A DNA stretch of 64,000 nt from Manihot esculenta (Eukaryota > Streptophyta > Magnoliopsida > Malpighiales > Euphorbiaceae), in the NCBI RefSeq assembly GCF_001659605.2, contig NC_035169.2, forward strand, positions 19,158,263-19,222,262, in the 5' to 3' direction. A model generated the notes under the pieces. That model was not told the DNA's origin. It did not search any database and saw nothing but the letters and a program-made list of their open reading frames with translations. This document shows positions 55,692 to 64,000 of this stretch, one piece after another. Every line of letters begins with the position of its first letter. Positions within the stretch are counted from its first letter, which is position 1. A program made the position numbers and the translations under genes.

Positions 55692-57077
55692 CTAGGATGG
55701 CAACTTTTCTTGAGTTTCCAATCTGTTTATAGAGGTGGCCATCTGTCCTATCTGTTGTTGTATCATTTGCAAGGTTTTCACTACCTCATTCATAGTGTTA
55801 TTGTCCACTGGAGGTGCTGGTTGGACTTGGTTTCTTTGGTAGCCTTGGTAATTTTGATAATTGTTGGGCTTTGCATAGCTGAAATTGGGGTGACCTCTCC
55901 AACCTGGATTGTATGTATTGGAGTATGGATCATGTCTAGGCTGGTTTTTGTATCTCCCAATTGCATTGACTTGCTGATTGTCTTCTTGGAGGGTGGGACA
56001 CTGATCAGTGGGGTGTCCTACATATAAGCAGATCCCACATGGCACAGGAGGCTGGGGTGCTTGAATCTGTTGCACTTGGCCAAGGACGATCTTTTCCACA
56101 AGAGATGTTAGTTTTGAAATTTGAGATTCAACAGAGGATGTTCTTACCTCATAGATTCCTCTTTGCGTTTGCCCCTCTTCTTCATATTGCTTAGATGAAG
56201 CTGCAAGATTGGATATTAGTTCCTTCATCTCCCTTGGTGTCTTGTCTAAGATAGATCCTCCACAAGCTACATTTATGAGTTTCCTTTCTGATGGAATCAA
56301 TCCTCCATAGAAGAACTGAATGAGGGCTTTGTCTGACATATCATGTTGTGGACAACCTATACATAGTCTTTCAAACCTTTCCCAATAATCATATAAGTCC
56401 TCAGTTGGTTTTTGCCTTATGCTAGTGATTTCTCTTATTATGCCAATTGATTTAGATGGTGGGAAGTATTTGTCCAAAAAGGCTTGGACCATATCATCCC
56501 AAGAAGTTATAGATCCAGGTGGCAAATAAAATAACCAATCCTTAGCATGGTCATCTAATGAAAAAGGGAAGGCTCTTAGTTTAACATGATCTTCAGAGAT
56601 CCCTTGAGGTCCCATGGATGAGCAAATAATTTTAAATTCTTTTAAGTACTTATGTGGATTTTCATTTTGCAAACCTCTAAATTTAGGGAGATGATGAATC
56701 AAACCTGATTTCAGTTGAAAGGGAACTGTAAGAGGTGGATAGGTGATGCAAAGTGGAGCATAATCACCTATGGGAGTTGCTAACTCCCTCATGGTTCTTT
56801 CCCTTTGTGCTTGTGGCCTATTTGCTGGATTTTCTTGGATTATTTGGCCTTGGACAGCATGTCCATCATGGGCAGCAGCTGGTGCTTGAGGTTCTGCCAT
56901 TGGTGCAAAATCTGGTTGCTGGAGTGAAGGAAGTTCGGCGGCCGAAGGTTGATAAGTTTCGGCGGCCGAATGTTGGGCAGAAGGTTCTGCGGTTGAGGCT
57001 TGCTTTCCTAGCCTTCTGATGGTGCGTTCAATTTCTGGATCAAAGGGTAGAGTGTCCCTATGTTCAGACCTGGTCAT
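55692..57077 (-). CDS. gag: Athila-type Gag (element H)
   Basis: 461 codons from MTRSEHRD; an upstream ATG at 57096-57098 adds seven. It contains the retrotransposon Gag core (FPFSLDDHAKDWLFYLPPGS to FYGGL), which packages element RNA, and one zinc knuckle, CGICLYVGHPTDQC. Two palindrome units at 56933-56973 are translated as SAAE words near the N-terminus. It ends at TAG 55692-55694; the open frame continues in phase into pol, so this is either a readthrough stop or a nonsense change from CAG. Confidence 0.88.
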   Translation of the reverse strand: MTRSEHRDTLPFDPEIERTIRRLGKQASTAEPSAQHSAAETYQPSAAELPSLQQPDFAPMAEPQAPAAAHDGHAVQGQIIQENPANRPQAQRERTMRELATPIGDYAPLCITYPPLTVPFQLKSGLIHHLPKFRGLQNENPHKYLKEFKIICSSMGPQGISEDHVKLRAFPFSLDDHAKDWLFYLPPGSITSWDDMVQAFLDKYFPPSKSIGIIREITSIRQKPTEDLYDYWERFERLCIGCPQHDMSDKALIQFFYGGLIPSERKLINVACGGSILDKTPREMKELISNLAASSKQYEEEGQTQRGIYEVRTSSVESQISKLTSLVEKIVLGQVQQIQAPQPPVPCGICLYVGHPTDQCPTLQEDNQQVNAIGRYKNQPRHDPYSNTYNPGWRGHPNFSYAKPNNYQNYQGYQRNQVQPAPPVDNNTMNEVVKTLQMIQQQIGQMATSINRLETQEKLPS

Positions 57078-57109
57078 GAAAGAAAAATAAACAAACAAGT
57101 AAAATCAAG

Positions 57110-57127
57110 TCCCCGGCAACGGCGCCA
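57110..57127 (-). other. primer binding site, tRNA-Asp type (element H)
   Basis: TGGCGCCGTTGCCGGGGA on the - strand, five bases inside the 5' LTR. This site is known from Athila-group elements and is complementary to the tRNA-Asp 3' end. The gag ATG follows within about 15-35 bases, so the internal leader is unusually short. Confidence 0.88.
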
Positions 57128-57132
57128 ATTTT

Positions 57133-58751
57133 TGACAGGAACGGTTGTCGAAGCCGGTCAAAAATAACCTTCTTGGTTACGTACAAATACAACTGTAGAC
57201 AGTGGTGAAGGATCGTATCCACAGAGAATTGATTACCTATTTATTTATCTTAATCAAGACCAATCGAACCAATTGAAAGCACAAGTGAAAGCAAGTGAAA
57301 GCAAGTGAAAGCAAGTGATTGCAAATAGAACAAAAGTAAAGTGCAAGGAAAGTAAAAAGGGGGGTTTTGAGATGATTTGATTAACAACTAATGAAAGTAA
57401 TTAAAACAGCAAGTAATAAAAATAAAAGAGGAAATCAATAAGAGAAAGGTCTAGTTGAAGATATGGATCCACTTTGGTTGTTTGGGTTGATCATTGAAAC
57501 ATGGTAATCTTGATTAACTCAATAGGTTGGTTATGGGGGTGGAAGACGCTTCTCACCACCATGTCTTTCCTTATGAATAAATTGATTAGGGAACGTCCTC
57601 TAACCAATTACTAATCAACAAATTGCCAAGGAACGTCCTTGGGCCATAGGCATCAAAACAATTGCCAATTGCATGAAGAACAAGAAAGATCCAAACCCTA
57701 ACTACTCAAACGCATGAGATGTTGCTAGATCATGCAATTTCTTGGTTTTTACACCAAGTGTTCTTAGATCAGAATATTTCCAGCAATTACGGACTAACAA
57801 ATATCCTAATCAACAATCAATTAACTTTGCAATTAAGAATCAAGTGGCCAATTTGATCAAAACAACAAAGCAATCTTTGTAATTAAGCACAATTGCATGA
57901 ATATTGAATAAATCAAAAGCAAACACTTTATGTTCAGATCTCACAACCTTTTAAACAACCTTAGTTTCAATCAAACTTCAACTAGAAAGAGGGTTTCAGC
58001 CACTCATGGCTGAACCAAAACAGAAAATAAAAGAAAAGAAGAAGAAAAGATGAAGAACTAAGGTGGAGGAGCCTTGATCAATCCCTTGATGGAAGATTAT
58101 GATTCTTGGTCTTCTTGAGGCCTTTAAATAGATCTTGAGAGGCTGCCTTTTTTCCTTTTTAGTGTCCATGTATCTTTGAGTGATTGCCCCATAGTGCCCT
58201 TGAGTTTTCTTTGTGCATGTGTGGAGTTGCAAGCCCTTTTTGGTCTTTTGATTGACATCCAAGGTGTGTCCAAGAAGATTTATGCACTAAAGAGGAAGGT
58301 GGAGCCTTGATTTGAATTTTGAATGAGCATAGCACTATGTAGGAAACATGTGATCTTCAAGATTTGGCTCATTAAATAGGGAAGAGCATGTTCGGGGGCA
58401 AGTTCGGCCGCCTAAGTTAAGTTTCGGGGGCAGGACTTTCGTCTCTGGAGCCAAGGTTCGGCGGCCGAAGGTGCCCCCGAAGGTGGGTGACTTTCGCCTC
58501 TGGACTGGACTTTAGGCCGCCGAAAGTGCCCCCGAAAGTGGGTGACTTTCGGCTTCCGAAAGTGCTTCCGAAGGTGCTTCCGAAAGTGGCTGTTTTTGGG
58601 CATTCTTTGGCACTTTTAAGAGCATTTTCTTCAAATTGTTTCTTCACACCTAATATTTGCAAAACATGATTAAAACCACAAAATTAGGTAGAATAGGTGC
58701 AAATAAACATCAATAAGATCATGAAAATATGGACTAGAATATGCTCTATCA
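57133..58751 (-). repeat. Element H 5' LTR
   Basis: 1619 bp, starting TGATAGAGCAT on the - strand. Palindrome array 58389-58586 and TATA-like box complement at 58122-58131. It lacks a short GAGCCTTTGG-type stretch present near 51048 and has one additional AAGCAAGTGA unit near 57300. Confidence 0.94.
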
Positions 58752-58756
58752 CAATA

Positions 58757-61700
58757 CCAGATCCCCCTCCTGAAACTCTACTTGCCTTCTGCGGATGTCT
58801 GCATAACTCTTCTGTCTGCTTGCAGCCGTCTTGATTCTTTCTCTGATTAGGGGTACCACCCTGCTGGTGATCTCTACTAGCTCAGGCCCTGCCAAGGCCT
58901 TTTCTCCAACTTCTTCCCAGCAAACAGGTGACCTGCACTTCCTTCCATATAAAGCTTCATATGGAGCCATCCCGATGCTAGCATGATGGCTGTTATTGTA
59001 GGCAAACTCCACCAAAGGTAGATGCTGCCTCCAAGAACCGCCAAAGTCCAGCACACACATTCTTAGCATATCTTCTATGGTCTGGATGGTCCTCTCTGAC
59101 TGTCCGTCTGTCTGTGGATGGAAGGCAGTACTGAAATCCAACCTGGTACCCATGGCATTCTGTAGACTCCGCCAAAACCTGGAGGTGAACTGGGGTCCTC
59201 TATCTGACACTATAGAAACAGGAACCCCATGCAGTCTGACTATCTCATCAACATACACCTGCGCCAACTTGTCCACAGAATAGCCACTCCTGATAGGGAT
59301 GAAGTGAGCAGATTTGGTGAGTCTGTCCACAATCACCCATATGGAGTCCAATCTGTTGGACGTCGCCGGTAACCCCACTACGAAGTCCATAGCTATATTC
59401 TCCCATTTCCACTCTGGAATAGGTAGCGGGTTAAGCATTCCAGCCGGCTTCTGATGTTCCAGCTTCACCCTTTGACATACTTCGCAGGCTGACACAAACT
59501 GTGCCACTTCTCTCTTCATAGCTGGCCACCAATAAACCTTTTTCAGATCCTGATACATCTTGGTGGCCCCGGGGTGAATGCTGTATCTTGCATTATGAGC
59601 CTCTCTCGTAATGTCTCCTTTTAGCCCTATGTCATCTGGTACACAAAGTCGACTCCCATAGCGGATGATCCCCTTGTTGTCGAATCTGAACTCGCTGTCT
59701 TTGCCTGACTGAACAGTCCTGGCAATCTTTACTAACTCTGGGTCCTCATGCTGTTTCTGAGCCACCTGCTCCAGAAACACGGGTGTCACTTTCATCTGAG
59801 CAACCAAGGCACTTGTACCAGACAACTCCAACTGTAGACCTTCATCAATGAGCTTGTAAAACTCCTTCACCACTGGTCTCCTCTCTGCCGTGATATGGGA
59901 TAGACTGCCTAGTGACTTCCGGCTTAGGGCGTCTGCCACGACATTCGCCTTACCCGGATGATACTGAATCTTGCAATCATAGTCACTCAGCAGCTCTACC
60001 CATCTCCTCTGTCTCAAGTTCAAATCTCTTTGACTCAGGATGTACTGCAGGCTTTTATGATCGGTGAAGATCTCACATTTTACCCCATAGAGGTAGTGCC
60101 TCCACATCTTGAGTGCAAAGATTACTGCTGCCATCTCAAGGTCATGTGTGGGGTAATTCAACTCATGCTTCTTTAGCTGCCTAGAAGCATAAGCAATCAC
60201 CCTCTCATTCTGCATAAGCACACAACCCAGTCCCACACGGGACGCATCACAAAAGACTGTAAAGTCTGCATCACTAGCTGGCAGAGCTAACACTGGTGCT
60301 GAAGTCAACATCTTCTTAAGCTCTTCAAAACTCTCTTCGCACTGGTCGGTCCACACAAACTTCTAATTCTTCCTGGTTAAACTGGTTAGAGGAGCTGCAA
60401 TTTTCGAGAAGTCCTGAATGAACCTCCTGTAGTAACCTGCTAAACCCAAGAAACTTCTAATCTCTGTTATTGAAGTGGGTCTAGGCCAGTTAGCCACAGC
60501 TTCTACCTTCTTGGGGTCTACCTCTATTCCATTTTCTGACACCACATGCCCCAAGAACGAAATGCTCCTCAGCCAGAACTCACACTTAGAGAACTTGGCA
60601 TACAAGTCATGTTCCCTCAAGGTCTGTAGAACCAACCTCAGATGATGGGCATGCTCCTCTGCATTCCTGGAATACACCAAGATATCATCTATGAAGACAA
60701 TAACAAAGTGATCAAGGTACTGGCTAAACACTCTGTTCATGAAGTCCATGAATGCTGCAGGGGCGTTGGTTAACCCGAACGGCATTACAAGGAACTCAAA
60801 ATGCCCATATCTGGTCCTAAAAGCTGTCTTTGGCACATCCTCATCTCTGATCCTCAGCTGATGATACCCAGATCTCAGATCTATTTTAGAGAAGCAACCC
60901 GCTCCTGCTAGCTGGTCGAATAGATCGTCGATCCTCGGCAAAGGGTATTTGTTCTTGGTAGTGACTTTGTTCAATTGCCTGTAGTCGATACAAAGTCTAA
61001 GGGATCCATCCTTCTTTCTCACAAACAAAACTGGAGCACCCCAGGGTGAGGTACTCGGTCGGATGAAGCCCTTGTCTACCAGCTCCTGCAACTGCTCCTT
61101 TAACTCTTTCAATTCTGCTGGCGCCATCCTATAGGGAGGGATAGAGATCGGTCGGGTTCCAGGCATCAGTTCTATCTCGAACTCTATCTCCCTAGCAGGT
61201 GGTAAACCTGGCAGCTCGTCTGGGAACACATCTAAGAACTCTCTAACCACTGGCACCGAGGCGGGTTCTCTAACCTGACTGCTAAGCTCTCTCACATGAG
61301 CCAAATACCCCTGACATCCCCTCCTAAGCAACCTACGAGCCTGAAGAGCTGATATCAGACCTCTAGGTGTACCCCTCCTGTCTCCTCTGAAGACAACCTC
61401 AGACCCATCCTGACCTCTGAACCTGACTACCTTGTCCCTGCAGTCCAAGGTAGCACCATGGGTAGATAACTAGTCCATCCCTAGAATGACGTCAAAATCT
61501 GTCAAATCTAGAACCACTAGGTCGGCGGACAAGCATCTCCCCTCAACAAACACAGGACTAACTGGCAGACTGACTCTGCCACAGATGGATCACACTTGGG
61601 TCCACTGACCCAGAGAGGACACTCTAACCTAGAAGTCATCAGACCCAACCTCCCCACGGCTCTCGGAGCAATAAAAGAATGAGATGCACCAGGGTCCATC

Positions 61701-63346
61701 AAGGCATACACATCTGAACAACCAATGATTAAGTTACCTGCCACCACGGTGTTAGATGCATCTGCCTCCTGCTGTGTCATTGTGAAGATCCGTGCTGGAG
61801 TTGATGGACCTTCACCTCTGAAACCCGCTGAAGAAGAGGCTGCCCCTCTCCCTCTGCCTCTGCCACTAGCCTGAGTCATGGTTGGAGCTGCTGGCTGCGC
61901 TACACTGCCTGAGGCTGTTTGCTGGGACTGAGCCATCGAGACTGCTCTTGGACATTCTCGAGCCATATGCCCCTCCTGACCACATCTGAAGCAGGCGTTC
62001 GTCCCAAAACGACATACTCCCTTGTGTGGCTTACCACACCTCGCACAAACTGCATTATCCGCACCAGAGCTTGAGCCACTTCCAAATCCCAGACTAGACT
62101 TAACCTTGTTCCAGAACTTGTTCTTCTTACCCTTGGGCTTACCCCATCTCTTGCTGCCTGAAGCTGCTGCACTCAGGGTAGAGGGATCTAACCTTCCCCC
62201 ACCCGGAGTTTTAGAACCAGAAGATTGTGCCACTGTCTGCTTAACTGTCCCCTGAACGATGGCACTGGCCTCCATTTTTCTGTCCATATCTACTATGGCA
62301 TGGAAGCTCTCCCTGTCCACGGACTAAATCAAGGAGGAATACCTGGAATGGAGTTTCATGACATACCTCCTTGACCTCTTCGAATCTGTATCCAGACTCT
62401 GTCCAGCAAAAGGCAACAGCTCCAAAAATCTGTCGGTGTACTCCTCTACACTCATTTCATCCGTCTGCCTCAACTGTTCAAACTCTATCATCTTCAGCTC
62501 CCTTGAACTATTGGGAAAAGCCCATCCTGCAAACTCGTTTGCAAACTCTTCCCAAGACATGCTGTCCACCCTCGGGTTCACATAATTCTTGAACCACTCC
62601 CGTGCCTTCTTGCACTTGAGCGTGAACCCGGCCATCTGAATGGCTCTACTGTCATCAACCCCAATCTCATCTGTGATTACTTTAACCCTTTCAAGATACA
62701 CAAATGGGTCATCCCCTTTTTCATACTGAGGAGCACCCAATTTCATGTAGTCAGTCATCTTAACCTTGTTCCCACTGGCTGAGCTAGGTCTAGATTGCTG
62801 AACAACTGGGGCTGCTGGTTCTGTAGGTGGTGGAGGTGGTGCAACATTTTCTGAGGTAGGGTTTTCTGGATTTGGATAGTAAGGTGGAGGTGGATACATT
62901 GGGTACTGAGAGTATGGTGGGTAGTAAGGTGGGTATGGCATCTGTGTGGGATAAGGGGTAAAGCTAGGGTAATTCGATGTACCTCCCATCGAATACCCGG
63001 GGTGTTGTGAGAAGTGTGGGTAGTGGGGTGGCTGAACAAATCCCGAGGCCTGAGTGCCTCCTTGGGACTCTCCCATACCTTCCCCTTATATGCTAACTCC
63101 CAGACTGCCATCCCTCCTCTGCTCTACATCCATATCATCCCCCATGCCCTCAGACATTCCTCCCTGAACTGTTCCTCTGACTGATCTGCTTCTGCCCAGA
63201 TCCAAAGACCTTCTAGGGTCTCTTGCTGCTCTTTCTCGGTTAGACCTACTAGACATTGCCCTAGGCAATGCTGGAGGACGGGCGCTCATGCCCTCATCCT
63301 CAGGTGGTACTCTAGTCAATCTTGCTGATCGACGAGTTCCTCTCAT
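58757..63346 (-). pseudogene. Element D gag-pol, main part, broken
   Basis: It starts at [10 protein letters not shown] (ATG complement 63344-63346) and runs to the H insertion in the integrase C-terminal part (EFQEGDLVL). Stops: TAA at 63086; TAG at 62324 and 60363 where relatives have CAG; TAG at 61470-61472 where relatives have Trp in GMDWLS. A one-base loss near 61562 shifts the frame just after the protease motif. Zinc knuckles [12 protein letters not shown] and CFRCGQEGHMARECP, RT FIDD, RNase H ([12 protein letters not shown]) and integrase with GQSER are otherwise well kept. Confidence 0.93.
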
Positions 63347-63562
63347 CCTGTTTTCTGAAAAACAGTACATAACAAGCAAACATTAGCATCATATGGTTCA
63401 CGTGGGCACACATGAACCCTCATCACACATCACATATCATAGCATATCATCAAACAAGACAGGACTCCACATCCTATCCTAGTGGACATGATCTTTCCTA
63501 CTGTGCTTGACCTTCTATAACCTCTATGAGCCCGACACTCTAGGTCCGACCATATGAACCTA

Positions 63563-63576
63563 GGGCTCTGATACCA
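63563..63576 (-). other. primer binding site (element D)
   Basis: TGGTATCAGAGCCC on the - strand, three bases inside the 5' LTR edge at 63580. Confidence 0.9.
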
Positions 63577-63579
63577 CTC

Positions 63580-64000
63580 TGTAACGACCCGAAAATCGGA
63601 CCGCTACCGGCGCTAGGATCCAGATTGGCTTAAGGCCGCCGGGACCCGTAGCAAGCCTGACATGAAACCTGTAAACCTGAATAATCCCATACATGATCAA
63701 CAATATGCATAAAAATTAAAATTTTTCTTTCCATACACATCAACCAAACTCAACCTGTGCATATACATTATCATAACATTGATCCCTCTGTGGGATCTCA
63801 TCAGTGCCCCCAATGGGTGACATAACCTGTGCTGAGTTGGTTTGCATAAACAACATAAAATATCCAAGATCATGTATTAAAAGGGATACCAACATTCTAT
63901 GGTCAAGCACACCTCTAATATCCATAAACATCATTACTTACCATTGCCCCAGGGCCTCCTCTGGGCTCCTGGTCTTCGAGTCCCATAACCGTGCCAGGCC
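63580..64000 (-). repeat. Element D 5' LTR, partial
   Basis: The first 421 bp (+ strand orientation) of the 5' LTR, matching 27611-28030; it runs off the window. TGTAACGACCCG here reads TGTAATGACCCG in the other copy. Confidence 0.93.

Larger units (their letters stand above)
50121..58751 (-). mobile_element. Element H: Athila-type element lacking integrase
   Basis: 8631 bp with ends TGACA...TATCA on the + strand. Exact duplication CAATA at 50116-50120 and 58752-58756, inside the D pol gene. The - strand order is LTR, tRNA-Asp type primer site, gag, pol with protease, RT and RNase H, 3' non-coding region, purine tract, LTR. FMDD with PFGLCNAPATFQR and the primer site place it with Athila rather than Tat/Ogre. 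No integrase is present. Confidence 0.93.
27611..64000 (-). mobile_element. Element D: chromovirus hosting E and H, right end outside window
   Basis: It starts TGTAATGACCCG at 27611 with flank GAGAA. Its 3' LTR, purine tract and pol end are on the left. After two nested insertions (E at 29798, H at 50121) the rest of gag-pol, the Met primer site and the first 421 bp of the 5' LTR follow. About five differences, nearly all transitions, are seen by eye between that 421-bp stretch and 27611-28030, so D is older than F and H. Confidence 0.93.

Overview
This window is plant nuclear DNA, most likely from a eudicot, and it is almost entirely LTR retrotransposon sequence. I see no supportable host gene, tRNA, rRNA or microbial feature. 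The species cannot be fixed from the sequence alone. The plant assignment rests on Tekay/Del-type chromoviruses with initiator-Met primer sites, an Athila-type element with a tRNA-Asp primer site, a SIRE-like copia LTR, and long AT-rich spacers.

Layout. Positions 1-1208 hold an old chromovirus pol remnant and AT-rich spacer. Element A (1209-10883, + strand, target duplication TTAAA) is a decayed full-length chromovirus. Positions 10884-13950 are AT-rich, with a hairpin of MITE size and a possible MULE transposase scrap. Positions 13951-15835 are the 3' end of a SIRE-like copia element on the - strand. From 15836 to the window end there is one nested stack. An LTR of family B (from 15836) is split by element C (16746-26552, ATAAT) and by element D (27611 to beyond 64000). 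D is split by element E (29798-49875, GGTGA) and by the Athila-type element H (50121-58751, CAATA). E is split by element F (35293-44766, GACCA) and by the short solo LTR G (46997-47762, TAAAG). All six complete insertions have exact 5-bp target duplications, so the order of events can be read directly: B, then C and D, then E and H, then F and G.

The chromoviruses encode one gag-pol frame: Gag with two zinc knuckles, protease, reverse transcriptase, RNase H, integrase and a C-terminal chromodomain. Only F keeps it open from end to end (1631 codons from the internal ATG). A, C, D and E carry stops and frameshifts. Most of the stops are TAG where related copies have CAG, the signature expected from deamination of methylated CHG cytosines.

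The most unusual feature is a GC-rich palindrome, TTCGGCGGCCGAA, and close variants. It alternates with a second short word, ACTTTCGTCTCTG. Dense arrays of these words lie upstream of the TATA-like box in LTRs of three lineages that are otherwise unrelated (chromovirus, SIRE-like copia, Athila). Chromovirus LTRs carry a second array downstream, inside what looks like a leader intron. The Athila-type element also carries the palindrome inside gag and pol coding sequence. Paired LTRs of A, C and F differ by whole array units, so the arrays are still changing. I regard this shared, position-constrained, fast-evolving array as the best candidate here for an undescribed regulatory or silencing-related system.
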